Notes: generated from the letters alone by a model not told the origin. A stretch of 64,000 nt of DNA from Mycoplasma testudineum (GCF_002245785.1 NZ_NNCE01000004.1:1-64000); one strand, 5' to 3'; counted from the stretch's first letter, positions 42,405 through 53,287 are shown. Translations and numbers: made by a program.

Positions 42405-44114
42405 TTATCTATTTCCAAATTTTTCAACAATGACTTTTGCTGCATCTTTTGAAATTACCTTTTCTAATTCTTCAAATGTAGCATTATAAATATTTGCATA
42501 ATTTCCAAAATGCTTCAGAAGCTTCTGAGCTCTTTTAGGACCAATTTTGTCTAACTTAAGTAAATCCCCTTCAAGAGAAAATAGTGCTTTTCTTTTCCGA
42601 TAATGACTTTTTGCAAAGCGATCAACTTCTTCTTGCATTTCAGATAAAAAACTTAATAAATTTTTATCTGAAATTTTAATTTGTCTTTCATCTAAATCTA
42701 TTAAATATTTTGTTTTATGATTTTCATCTTTTGATAAAGCAATAATGTCTATATTTAAATTTAATTCTAAAGCAACTTTTTTTACTTCATGCAGTTGAGC
42801 ATATGAACCATCAACTATGAATAAATCTGGAACAATATTATTTTCAATTGCATGTATTAAAAATCTTTTGCTTCCTTCTTTCATGTATTCAACATCTGCT
42901 TCTCGCTCAGCATTTTCTGATAAGTTAAATTTCCGATATTCATTTTTATTTTTAATACCATTTAAATAAGATACTGTTGCTGAAACAGGATTTATATTTG
43001 ATTCGTGCGAATTATCAATTAAAGCAATTCTATAAATATCATTTTTGCCTAATATATCCTTTAAGGAAGTTAATCTTTTTTCAATTAATTTACTTTGTGC
43101 AAGAATAATTGCACTTCTATTTTTTATTAAATCATCTGTGTTTAATTGTGCGTTTGTTAATACAGTTTTATAAATTCCTTTGATTGGAAAAATTAAGTTA
43201 GTTGATTCATCAAAGTCAAAATCTAAATGTTCAAATTTTTTATCCATGACAATATTGTCTTCAATTTTGTGGATGTCATAAAATTGATTCAAATATTCAA
43301 GATAAGTATTTTCAACATTAGTTTTTATAGCTAATATTTCTTCAATTTTATTTATTAATATTCCATAGCGATATAGCAATACTGTCACAAATAAATAGCC
43401 GTCATGTTCTTGGGCATTTATTACATCTATATTGGCAATTGTTTCTAACTGAACAACTTGCTTTTCTTTTAAATTTTTAAGAAATTTTATTGCCTCTTTT
43501 AATTCTTGTGCAATTTCAAAATTTAATGCTTCAGCTTGCGCAAACATTTCTTTTTCTAACTTTTTTAGATATGCATTGTCATTGAATTTCAATGTTTTTT
43601 TAATTTCATCAAACTTGCTTTTTCAATAACTAAAAGGCATATTTTTTACAGGTAAGCCGTTTTCAAAAAAGCTGTCTCTTTGTAAAAGACGCAAAATCAT
43701 ATTAGCACCATAACCAGTAGGGAAAGGACCATAATAGATTGAATTAGCACCTTTATTTTTTATCAATCTTTGATAACTAATTTCAAGTCCTTTTTCATCT
43801 AATGAAATTTTAATATAAGGGTATTTTTTATCATCTGTTAAAAGTATGTTGTAATACGGTTTGTGTTTTTGTATTAAATTTCTTTCAAGTAATAAAGCTT
43901 CCTTATTTGTGGAAACAATAATTGCATCAAAATCAAAAACATTACTCATTAATGCATTTGTTTTATACGAATTTATTGCCCCTTTAAAATACTGCAGCAT
44001 TCTAGTACGTAAATTTTTAGCTTTACCGATATATAAAACGTGTCCATGTTTATTCTTTCACAAATAAACACCAGGTTTTGTACTTACCTTTTGGACACGT
44101 TCTTGCAGATTCAT
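42405..44114 (-). CDS. uvrC: UvrABC system protein C
   Basis: Makes both incisions in nucleotide excision repair. The 569-residue product begins with a GIY-YIG nuclease domain (KPGVYLWKNKHGHVLYIGKA), has a central UVR-like region, the RNase H-like C-terminal nuclease domain (IALIDNSHE, LFIVDGSYAQ) and a helix-hairpin-helix end (LDKIGPKRAQKLLKHFG). TGA codons at the start (Trp in YLW) and at 43623-43625 must be read as Trp. The ATG lies 2 nt after the thioredoxin stop, with AGGAG inside that gene. In the acidic metal-binding motif of the RNase H domain an Asn-Ser follows the first Asp. Confidence 0.94.
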
Positions 44115-44116
44115 TT

Positions 44117-44458
44117 TTATTTTTCTCCTAAAGCATCTGTAATTCACTTTTCAAGATAACTTGAAGGAATATATTCGATTGCTCTATTTAATATCTTTCC
44201 ATCTTTAATTAACAAATGAGTTGGGATTCTTTCAATTTTAAATTTAGAATTTTCATTTTTGTATTGTTGAGCTTCTTCGGCGTTTATTTTAATAAATTCA
44301 ATTCTATCATCACCAACATATTTATCTCTAATTGCAGTTACAATTGGTTTCATAACTCTACAATCACCACATCAGTCAGTGTAGAATTCAACAAACTTTA
44401 ATCCCTTTTCTAAACTTGCTTCAACTTCTTTATATTTTGATGGTTTTCATTCTTGCAT
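44117..44458 (-). CDS. thioredoxin-fold protein with WCGDC motif
   Basis: A 113-residue protein of thioredoxin size. The redox motif is WCGDC instead of the usual WCGPC, preceded by KFVEFYTD. The cis-Pro region is present in RIPTHLLIKDG. It should be a cytosolic disulfide reductase, but the central Asp would change its redox potential, so the call of a standard thioredoxin is held back. Trp in the motif is TGA-encoded. It lies 6 nt downstream of a membrane-protein gene and directly before uvrC, in one minus-strand transcript. Confidence 0.85.
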
Positions 44459-44464
44459 ATTTTC

Positions 44465-45901
44465 CTAACTAAAAGGATCATCAAACGGAATTGTTTCAGT
44501 TTTATCCTTTTTATTTATTTCAGTTGTAGTTTTAAATAAATCTTTATTTATTGAGCGATCAACTGGTTCAATATTATTGGATTGCTCTTTTTGAATTGTA
44601 ATACCGTTTTCATTATTTTTGTCAAAAAAAGCATTATTTTGTGGTTTTTGAATAGTAATATCATTTTTTTTATCAACGACATCATTATCAATTTGATCGT
44701 TTATAACACTAGATTTATCAAAATTTTCACTATTGCCAACGACATCAAATTCGCTTTCTATACTAGATTCAAATTCGCTACCTGTAATTGAATTTTTATT
44801 TTCAACATCAAATTCATATGAAATTGCAACTTCTTTTGTTGCATTATCTGCAATGTCATCTTGTAGATTATTTCCAATTATGTCGAAATCACTAGTCACA
44901 AATTTATTTTCATTGTACATTTGTGATCCGATTGCTTTATCGCTTGGGAATGTTTCAATTTTCAGTTTTTTATTGGGCTCGTTATTGGGCAGCAAATCAA
45001 ACGTTGACGTCATTGACTTAATTTTAGCTGTGTGATTAGAATCGCTAAAAACTAATTGAGTAACGCTCGAAACAGGAAATGATAATTTTTCGTGTGGATT
45101 ATCATACTTATTATTTAAATCTTCAATTGATTCATCTTCTTTGCCAAATTGAAGTTGCTTTAAATCTTTTTTTGATAATTTTTCAAGTCTAGGCACACTT
45201 TGCTCAAATTGTTTATTTAGTTTACTTGATTTTTTTTCTTGATTTGCCTTTTTAAATTTAGTTATTATGTAACTTCTTGAAAATCAAATTGCTACAGATC
45301 CAAGTGCAAGGAAAGCAAATAAATAAAGCAATAAATGATTATAAATTGCACCAATTGCTGTAACAATTCCCGCACCTAGTAAACCAAAATTATTATAATT
45401 AGGTAAAGCTGCCCCAATAGCACTAGTTTCTTGATTATTCATTCAATTTAAATATTGGTAATTAGTGAATTCATTCATTCATCAATTGAAATAATATGTA
45501 TTTTCATATTTTGAATTCCCAAATAATACGTGCGATTGTATTGCTAAAGTAAATAAAATCACAACAATAGCTACTAAAATATAATTACTTAATTTAGCAT
45601 AGTTTCAATATTTTCTAAATTTAGAACCTTGTTTATAGTATGCACTTTGAATTTGTCGATAAAACAAATTCTTAATACCAATAAATAATCATCAAATGAA
45701 AATAATTAATCCAAATTGTCCAAAAAGAAAACCAAAAGTATAACCATATGCAGTTGAAATTACGACTGCGCTAGGCAAAAAACTAACTATTGCTAAAAAC
45801 GCGGCAAACAGTAAAACAATTGTGCCTTTTAGATATGAATCTTGTGCTACGAATTTTATTAATCATTTACCAAAACTGAAAGCGCTTTTTTTTCTTTTCA
45901 T
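44465..45901 (-). CDS. membrane protein with acidic repeat-containing tail
   Basis: A 478-residue protein. Residues 1-230 contain about four hydrophobic helices with an aromatic-rich external loop. From about 236 a hydrophilic, Asn/Asp/Ser-rich tail follows. The tail repeats short units: an S-[DE]-FD-[IV]-[IV]-GN motif occurs at least twice (with a degenerate third YEFDV), and ITIQK occurs twice. No known family is recognised; the N-terminal part is vaguely like membrane anchors of large mycoplasma proteins. TGA encodes many Trp residues. It lies 23 nt after the RNase J-like gene. Confidence 0.8.
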
Positions 45902-45924
45902 ATTTTAATTATAGTGACTATTTC

Positions 45925-47577
45925 TTAAATTCTATAAAGCGTAATTACGATAGAAGGTTCTTTTTGTGTTTTCTTAAAAATTCTTTTTCGTATTCTATTT
46001 CTAAGAGTTTTTTGAAGATCATTATATTTTTGATCAAGATTATCATAGTATTGTTCAGCAAACGTAGTTTTAATTAACTCATCTAATTCACTACGTTCTT
46101 CTTTATCTGCCAAACCAGCATAATCAACATGAATTTTACCAAGTAGATTTTTTTCTTTATCTACTAAAGCAGCAATTGAAATTACACCATCTCTAGCTAA
46201 TTTTTCTCTTTCAAAAATTACTTCACTCGAAACATCACCTAGACCAAAACCATCTACAATTTGATCACCAATTTCTTTAATCTTTTTATCCCTTGATTTT
46301 AATGTTGATTTAATAAATTCAGCTATTTTACCGTTTTGTAAAACAATTGAAGTGCTCTCGTTATAACCTAAATCCTTAATAGCGTTTGTAACATTTATCA
46401 TGTTTCTAAAAAGTCCTTGAACTGGGATAACATATTTTGGTTTTAAGGCACTTACAACTTCTCTAATATCATTGTAAGCTGGTCTGTGCTGATGTCTTTG
46501 GCTTTCAGATACGACAGTTAATTTTCTGGTGATGTGTGCAACTTTATCTAATAAAGAAGCTGCTTGTGATTCAATTCCATTAATTGGTGGGGCAATAAAA
46601 AAGATGTTATCACTACTTTTTAATTTTAATGTGGTGTCTTGATCATCAACAATTCTAAAGAAGCGTTCATATAAAACTTCAACAGTTGAAGTAACAAAAA
46701 CAATTGCATTATCAATTTCGTTCATCTTTTTATAGTTGACTAAATTTATTTTTCCTAAAAATGGTTGCTTTTTAACAAAGTATTCGTTTTTAAGTAAATT
46801 TAATTGTGAAAATAAACTTCTAGAATAAACAATTATTGGTCTAGAAGTTTCAGTAGCTATTTCTAATACTTCTAAAAGAGTTGTCATTTCTTCTTCATAA
46901 GCAGCAATAACAATTCTTTCATTTGGATTAACTTTTTTAATTTTTTCTTTTATTTCTGTAGGTAAAAATATTTTATCTATTGCAGAACCTTGATATTTTA
47001 CATTTCCAGAATCAATTACTAATGCTAGTAAATTTTTTGAAATTGATTTTTTAATTCAAGCTAAATTTGTTGGACCGAAAATAGGACTTTCAGCAACAAC
47101 AAAATTGTTCATAAAAATAATTGAACCTTGTTTTGTTTCAAAATTAAATCCTAAACTACCAGGTATAGAACCAAATAAATTAAATGGTTTTACAACAGTA
47201 TCTTTAAATTTAACTTCTTTAGTTAATGTTTGAAGCTCAACTTTTGATAAATCTAACTGATATTTACTAATTCTTTCTTGAACAATTGAATAGTTAAAAG
47301 GACTAGTAAAAATTTTAATTTCTGGTATCTGCATTAAAAATCAAGGTAATGCAGAAAACGAATCATTCTTTGTATCTGTAATAAATAAACCAGCAATTTT
47401 ACTTTTGTTTTTAATTAAATAAGTAATATCCGGGGTAATTGTGTCAACCCCATAACTAGTTGAAATTGGTACTTTTGCTCCGATGTTTACAATAAAAATT
47501 TGATTATCATTTTCGATAATATAACAATTTTTACCATTTTCATCAAGACCTCCAAGGGCGAAGAATTTTACACTCAT
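45925..47577 (-). CDS. RNase J-family protein lacking metal ligands (J2-like)
   Basis: A 550-residue protein with the full RNase J layout: metallo-beta-lactamase domain, beta-CASP domain and C-terminal domain. The N-terminus (KFFALGGLDENGKNCY) is typical. The metal motif HxHxDH is replaced by TDTKNDSFSALP, the later His motif by SESQRHQHRPAYND, and the conserved VHG near the C-terminus by PVQGLFRNM. It should therefore be catalytically dead and act as a structural partner of an active RNase J encoded elsewhere, similar to RNase J2. ATG 47575-47577 follows AAGGAG. TGA encodes Trp. Confidence 0.88.
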
Positions 47578-47614
47578 GTGTCTCCTTAAATATGTGTGAA
47601 ATAATAATTTGGTA

Positions 47615-47654
47615 AATAAAAAATATTGCTTTAATGATATCAAAAAGCAATATT
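47615..47654 (-). terminator. gpsA terminator
   Basis: On the minus strand AATATTGCTTT (47644-47654) pairs with AAAGCAATATT (47622-47632) and runs into TTTTTT. It separates gpsA from the RNase J-like gene. Confidence 0.85.
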
Positions 47655-47671
47655 GCTAAGTGGATTTTAAT

Positions 47672-48643
47672 TTATAAAAAATCGAGTAATTTATCTGCTG
47701 GTTTGGACATAAAACAAACCTGATATAAAGAAAATAAAAGTGGGTATTTATTAATTTCTGAACCAAGCTTTTTAACAATTTTTTCTAATGTATGATAACC
47801 TTCGGTAGTTATATTGTTATGTTTTTTTAATGCTTTTGCTAAACCAATTTTTCCGATTTCGTATCCAAAAGTATAGTTTCTTGATTTAAATGATGTACCA
47901 GTTAAAACAAAATCTCCAAATGATGCAAAATCTACTTCTGCATGTGCTCTAGATTGAGTTTCTAATACATATCTAGTGGTTTCTTTAAATGCTAAAGCAA
48001 GTACTGATGTTAAGGTATTATATGATTCATAAACTGCATTAACTATACCTGTTGCCAAAGCATAAACATTTTTCATAATTGAATATGTCTGAAGTTCATC
48101 CATAGTTGAAGATTTAATAATTTTGAAATTTTCACTTTGTAAACTTCTTGCAACTTTATTGCTGAATTCATCGTTTTTAGAAGCAATATTTACCATTGTT
48201 AAAAAACCATCAAATACTTCTTGGGCAAAGCTTGGACCAGCTAAAATTGCATAATTAGCAACTGAATCTCTAAAATCTCTTAACAATGTCTTGCTTAATA
48301 AATCACCCGTAAATGGGTCGCAACCTTTTGCTAAATTAACTATATTTACTTTACTATTTCTTTGTACCCCAACAATTTGCTGCAAAACATTATGACAAGC
48401 AGCAGCAGGAACTCCTAAAATGATGTAATCAACACCAGTAATTGCTTCAGCGATTTTATTTGTTACTAAATCTGGTTTACGATGTAATTTAGCACCATCA
48501 AAATATTTTGTATTGTATCCGGCTTTTAAATCACTTATTTCCTTTTGATCAACTCCGTAAAAATGAACTTTATGTCCATTTTTTAATAACACATTACCAA
48601 TTGCTGTACCAAATGCTCCGGTACCCACTATTGCTATTTTCAT
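47672..48643 (-). CDS. gpsA: NAD(P)H-dependent glycerol-3-phosphate dehydrogenase
   Basis: Makes sn-glycerol-3-phosphate from dihydroxyacetone phosphate for lipid synthesis. The 323-residue product has the N-terminal GTGAFGTAIGNVLL, the ILGVPAAA region, NLAKGCDP, LAGPSFAQEV, and the catalytic-Lys region MKNVYALATGIV. The C-terminus contains TTEGYHTL. The start is ATG 48641-48643 with GGAAGG just upstream; a longer in-frame version from 48658 would include that ribosome site. Its 5' end overlaps the stop of the preceding membrane-protein gene by 10 nt. Confidence 0.93.
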   Translation of the reverse strand: MKIAIVGTGAFGTAIGNVLLKNGHKVHFYGVDQKEISDLKAGYNTKYFDGAKLHRKPDLVTNKIAEAITGVDYIILGVPAAACHNVLQQIVGVQRNSKVNIVNLAKGCDPFTGDLLSKTLLRDFRDSVANYAILAGPSFAQEVFDGFLTMVNIASKNDEFSNKVARSLQSENFKIIKSSTMDELQTYSIMKNVYALATGIVNAVYESYNTLTSVLALAFKETTRYVLETQSRAHAEVDFASFGDFVLTGTSFKSRNYTFGYEIGKIGLAKALKKHNNITTEGYHTLEKIVKKLGSEINKYPLLFSLYQVCFMSKPADKLLDFL

Positions 48644-49830
48644 TCTAAATCCTTCCATAAATTTATAGTTTTATTATCAATTGCAACACTATTGCGGGTT
48701 GCATCAAACTGTGTTTGTATACCATTTTCACTTATATTTATGATACTAAATTGGTCAGCTAAAACATCACTTAAATTTTTGCTTTCAATAAAAATTGTCG
48801 AATTATTTGACACTGATTTAAGTAAATTTGAAATTGAATTTCTTTCTTCGTCATTTATTAGCTCTTTATTTAAAGTTGGAATAAACAAAATTTGTGAAAA
48901 ACTAAGAAGTGAAAATGTTAAAAAAATCTTTAATTTTTGTGCAAATGTCAAATTTGAAATTTTGGTAGATTCTAAAGATTCCAGTTTATTGATTTTAAAA
49001 TATTCATTTATTAATGATTCACGATATTCTTTTCAATTAACAATTTTATTTTCTAAAGCAGTTAGCAATTCTATATTGCCTTTATCTTTATTGAAATTGT
49101 GTCCATATTTTGAAAATAACACTTTTTCCATGTCTAAAAGTTCTGCTTCAATCTTTTTATAATTTAGTTTTGCATGATTTATTTGATTGCGCTGTGAAAG
49201 TAATAATTCCGATTTAAGCAATGTGTTTCTATATTTTTTTATCGAAAGCTTTAAAGTATCAAGATTATCAGATTGATACAGTTTGATCCCTTTATTTTGC
49301 TTTGCAAATAAATAATATCTACTTGTGAAATCATAATCATCAAATATGTAATTGTGTCTAGAATAAACTTCTTCAAGATGATGAAATAGAGGATCCATAT
49401 ATTTTGTAAACTTAATACTATAATTTCTTAGTTCTTCTTCTGATGCACCGTTAGATTTTAAAATCAATTCATTAATTTGAAAATTTATTAATTCTTGAGA
49501 CTGTAAGAAAACCGATTTAATTTTTTTATTTTTAAAAATAGATTGAGAAATAAATTGAGTAACATTTTTCAAATCATTGTTATTAAAAAAAGTTTCGAAA
49601 TCTAACATTCCAAATCTTGAAGGATCAAAATCTAAAATAGAAATATTGTTTACTTTTATTAAAGAAGGGTAATTTAAATTGTTTATAAATGCATATTTAA
49701 AATTGTTTCTTAAATTTTCAAAATCAGAAATAATATAGTAAAGTCGATTCGGTTTAATTTCTATGCTATTAACCATCAAATTTGACCCTAAATAGGCCTT
49801 AATAATTTCTATTTTTTTTACTAAAAGCAT
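48634..49830 (-). CDS. unknown protein with one C-terminal membrane helix
   Basis: A 398-residue protein that I do not recognise. The first ~290 residues are soluble, rich in Asn, Lys, Phe and Tyr, and contain a long charged helical stretch near 200-260 that may be a coiled coil. One hydrophobic segment lies at about 302-320 and roughly 75 residues follow it. An in-frame TGA at 49033 and another at 48640 encode Trp, so the true stop is TAG 48634-48636, inside gpsA. Start ATG 49828-49830 follows AAAGGAGA. It is coupled to gpsA. Confidence 0.78.
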
Positions 49831-49929
49831 CAGTTCTCCTTTTAATCAAAATAAATAATTTTGCTTTGATATAATAATGTATATTAATTTAAATTTTAAT
49901 ATTTCTATATACATTTAAAGCGAGGAATT
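49831..49929. promoter_or_regulatory. divergent promoter region
   Basis: A 99-nt AT-rich gap between divergent genes. On the plus strand TATAAT lies at 49870-49875 and GCGAGGA precedes the ATG at 49930. The minus-strand gene has AAAGGAG. No operator-like repeat is obvious. Confidence 0.5.
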
Positions 49930-50592
49930 ATGGCTATAAAAACAATTGATAAAAACGGAACAATGGTTGCTATTGGAGATAAAATTGATGTTATAGTTGG
50001 AATAAAAAGTGAAGAATCTACAGTTGATTATGACGTATACGAACAAGAAATTTACGAATTAGAAATCCAAAAACAAAAAAATAAGCAAATGTATTTAGAA
50101 CTTTTACAAATGGAAGCTCCAAAACTAAAAGAAAAAGATTTAGTGACTTCACGAGAAGTGCAATTCTTACAAAATCAAGAACAAAAATATATTGATTTAT
50201 ATACTGATGCTAAAAAATATTCTGCAAAGAAACTTGTTGAATTTATTGATTTTTATAGAATGAATATAAATGATGTAAAAGCATTTCACTTTGTAATTTC
50301 AAACCACCCTGATTTTAATTCATGGTTTAAATATGTAAGTGAATACACACTATTAAAACGTGCTTCAGAAGTATTTCACATTATGGCAGATAAATTATCT
50401 ACACAAAGAGGATTTGACATTTTTGAAAAGTGATTGTTAGATGCATTAAGTGTTTTCAGAAATTTCTTAAGAGAAAATTACATTCAAGATGTTCACGACA
50501 ATTATCTTGAAGATTGAAAACAAGCCAAAATTAAATACACTAAATTCTTAGAAGATGGTGGAATTGCTACTTTTAGATTTAAAAGTAAGTAA
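49930..50592 (+). CDS. mycoplasma hypothetical protein
   Basis: A 220-residue, soluble, Lys/Glu/Tyr-rich, mostly helical protein. I do not recognise the family. It has no signal peptide, membrane segment or catalytic motif. The middle contains a strongly charged helix (YELEIQKQKNKQMYLELL) and the second half is rich in aromatic residues, with NHPDFNSWFKYV. Trp is encoded by both TGG and TGA. It has a good ribosome site. It is followed by about 200 nt without a gene before the LanKC-like locus. Confidence 0.78.
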
Positions 50593-50792
50593 AATATTTA
50601 CGCTATTTGTAGAAGATCAATTCCCTATTTATGCAATATAATTTCAAAAAATATTTAACAAATAATCAGTCTAAATTTTTAGTTTTGATTATGAAATTAG
50701 TGTTAAATATTTTTTTTATTTAACAAATTATAATTACATCCTAAAAAAATAAAACCGTAAAATTACCTTATAAGAATTTGTATAGAGGTAAT
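50593..50792 (+). other. gap before the LanKC-like locus
   Basis: 200 nt of very AT-rich sequence. I searched it for a short precursor-peptide ORF with Ser/Thr/Cys content and found none that could be supported. An AGAGGT ribosome site is present at 50783-50788. A possible -10 (TTATAAG) lies near 50769. Confidence 0.45.
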
Positions 50793-51338
50793 ATGTTTAT
50801 CAGCAAAGAACAAATATTAAATGAGTACAGTAAAGAAAGTGATTCTACTGAGTTTTACAATTCATATTATTTTGGTAAAAAAATTCCTGAAACTCAGAAT
50901 CGCTGGATGATTAATATTAGTTCCTTTCCACAAAATGATTTATTTGTGCTTGAAAAAGTAATTGAATTTTGTTTACAAAACAGAATTTCTTTCCAAATGA
51001 TTAGAAATAGAAAACAATTTTTAAATAGTTTTAAAAAAGATTACAATCCTTGATTTTCAGGAAATTTAATTACTCTTTTTATTGTTGAAAAAAATGAACT
51101 TCAAAATATTTTAAAATCACTAAATAACATTTTACTGAACGTTAATCACCCTAAGCTGTATATTGGAGAACAATATAATAAATTTTCTCCATTACATTTT
51201 GAATATGGTTCACTTCATTTTAGAAATGATTTACATACATTTAATAAAGAAGTTGTAGAAAATTATTACAAAAATATTTTTTTAAGCAAAAGGATAAAGA
51301 CTATTGTTTGGCAGTGGATAACAAAATTTATAAATTAG
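50793..51338 (+). CDS. LanKC-like N-terminal (lyase-like) domain protein
   Basis: A 181-residue protein that resembles the N-terminal domain of class III/IV lanthipeptide synthetases (LanKC/LanL). In order it has RWMINIS (family: W-x-hydrophobic-S), ISFQMIRNRKQFLNSF (family: VPFKFLRS-like), SGNLITLFI (family: GKFITIYP-like) and SPLHFEYGSLHF (family: YYRYGxF). The family's basic residues in these motifs are replaced here by Gln, Asn and Glu. The frame ends at TAG 51336-51338, inside the start of the kinase/cyclase part, which is in the +1 frame. A T7 run lies just before. TGA is read as Trp. Confidence 0.6.
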
Positions 51339-52747
51339 TAAATTTTATAGATATTGACAACCACGGATTTAGCGCTAAATTAGTAAATGATAATCAATAT
51401 TTTTTTATAAAAGTTTTACGTAATTTAACAGTTACTAATGACGGTAGAATTTCAATTAATTTTTCAGAAAAATATTTTTTAAATTCAGAATTACTATCAA
51501 GAAGTAACTTGCACCCAGAATATTTATTCAAAATGAATACAAATAATTTTCTAGTAGGAATTACCAAAAATATTGATGGATATAGTTACAGCGATCTTTG
51601 CTATTTGTATAATTGAAAAATAACAAGTAAAAATTTACACGACAGCCTTATATTGTTAAGTAAATTATTTGACTTTACTAATGAACTATTTAGTTCTGGA
51701 TTTTATTTTGATGACTTAAATGTAAAAGATCTAATTCTTGATAAAAATACTTTAAATTTCAAATTAACTAATGTAGAAAAAATTCATAAATATAACCCAA
51801 GTACACACAGTAAAGTTCTGAATGAAATTCAAAACAACATGAGACAAACGGCTGCAAATCTTTATAATTACTATGTTTCATTAATAAGTGATAATTATCA
51901 TAAATATAATAATCTTGAAATATTGTGACTTAGAACTATGACAATGGCATTTGATCTTGATGAAAGTAATTTTGATAAATATACAAACTTATTAGAAACA
52001 ATATTGAATAAAAATAAATTCTCTCTCGATTTAAGAAAATTAAAAAATAAAATACTAAAAGAAAAATATTTGATGTTGCAAAACGAGAATATACCCTTAG
52101 AAATTATGGAATTATTAAAAAACGAGTTTCATAAATCTATTTATAAAGATTTACTCAATCTAGTTTTTATAGAATCAAATAATTTCAATATTAATCACTT
52201 TGTAAAAATAGTTCATGACTTAAAAACAAATTATGGAATCGCAAATTTGTGACTTGAAAATTTTTATATTTTAATTAAAAATAACGCGCCTGAATTTATA
52301 CCTAAAATAGTTAATATTTTTTTAAGTGGTATAACAAAAAATATTGGAGATAATTACTTTATTTATGATGCTAACACATCTTTGAATGACTTGACATTGA
52401 AAAGCGGGAACAGTCTATTTGTTCTTTTACTAGTTGCTTTCAATAAAATTATCAAAAGTGACATATTTGAATCATGAATAAAAAAATTAGCAACACCACT
52501 TTCTGATTTTACCAATTCAAACATCTCGTTAACTACAGGTAAAGCTGGATATTTAATTGCACTTGTAGCTTCAAATTATGTAAAAAAAATACAACCATAT
52601 TCAAAGTTGTATAAACATATTGTATTTTCGTTATTGAATGAAAGAGTAATATTAGATTCTCATAATGGTTATTTAGATAATTCATTTGATATTGGTATAG
52701 CAGGATTAATTTATAGTGTAAAAATGTTTAACGACATTAAAAAATAA
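51308..52747 (+). CDS. LanKC-like kinase-cyclase part (degenerate)
   Basis: A 479-residue continuation in the +1 frame. The first ~200 residues match the kinase domain of LanKC. GFSAKLVNDNQYFFIKVL resembles the glycine-loop and Lys strand. FDDLNVKDLIL replaces the catalytic HGDLSPSNVL, and LTNVE replaces IDFE, so catalytic Asp and metal Asp are partly altered. The C-terminal part ends with GKAGYLIAL and FDIGIAGLIYSV, like the GxAG helices of LanC-type cyclases; zinc ligands are not evident. The frame can open at TTG 51308, but no ribosome site is well placed, so a frameshift fusion is likely. Several Trp are TGA. Confidence 0.58.
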
Positions 52748-52748
52748 A

Positions 52749-53102
52749 TTATTTTAAGTGTTTATCTAATCTAGATTGTAACGATTTAATCAATTCATCA
52801 ATAGCATTCGAACTTTTCAAATAATTATCTTTAAGAAGCTCTTTTTGCAAAATGTAACCATTAGATTCAATGATTGATTTTATAGAATCTAAATCATCTT
52901 TTTTATCACTTAGCGAATCACATTCATCAATGTGCTTATTTTTTAAATTAGATTTGTCATTTTGATATTTAGTTGTTAATTCTTCTTTCTTTTTAGTTCA
53001 TAAAGATATTTGTTTTTCTAATTCGGTAACTATCTGATCATCGATGTCATTATGTTTTCTTTTTTTAGATGCGTTTTTAAATTTACTTAAAAGATTTTGC
53101 AT
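52749..53102 (-). CDS. small charged coiled-coil protein
   Basis: A 117-residue, highly charged, predicted helical protein (Lys, Asp, Glu, Ser, Leu), with one Cys near the middle. There is no signal peptide or membrane helix. I do not recognise a family; a long parallel coiled coil is likely. It is convergent with the LanKC-like gene, the two stop codons being one base apart. The ATG (53100-53102) follows AAGGAAGTG. One TGA encodes Trp. It does not look like a lanthipeptide precursor, because it lacks a Ser/Thr/Cys-rich core at the C-terminus. Confidence 0.7.
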
Positions 53103-53238
53103 ATACACTTCCTTAAATGGTTGATGAATTATTTAATATTATCACTACAACAAAAATTTATTAAATAATTATTCAAGTGGAAAAATAATGTTCCTTTAAT
53201 TAGAAATAATTGTTAATTTTATATATTCTTTTGCAATA

Positions 53239-53273
53239 TAAAAAACTAACACGACATAAAACGCGTGTTAGTT
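53239..53273 (-). terminator. nox terminator
   Basis: AACTAACACG (53244-53253) and CGTGTTAGTT (53264-53273) form a perfect 10-bp stem. On the minus strand it is followed by TTTTTT, so it ends nox transcription. Confidence 0.88.
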
Positions 53274-53287
53274 CTATTTTTAGTTAA

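Noticed and set aside
50593-50792. A hidden short peptide gene before the LanKC-like locus.
   Set aside because: No ORF with a ribosome site and suitable composition could be found under code 4.
52749-53102. The small gene next to the LanKC-like locus as a lanthipeptide precursor.
   Set aside because: It is on the opposite strand, 117 residues of charged coiled coil with one Cys and no Ser/Thr/Cys-rich C-terminal core.
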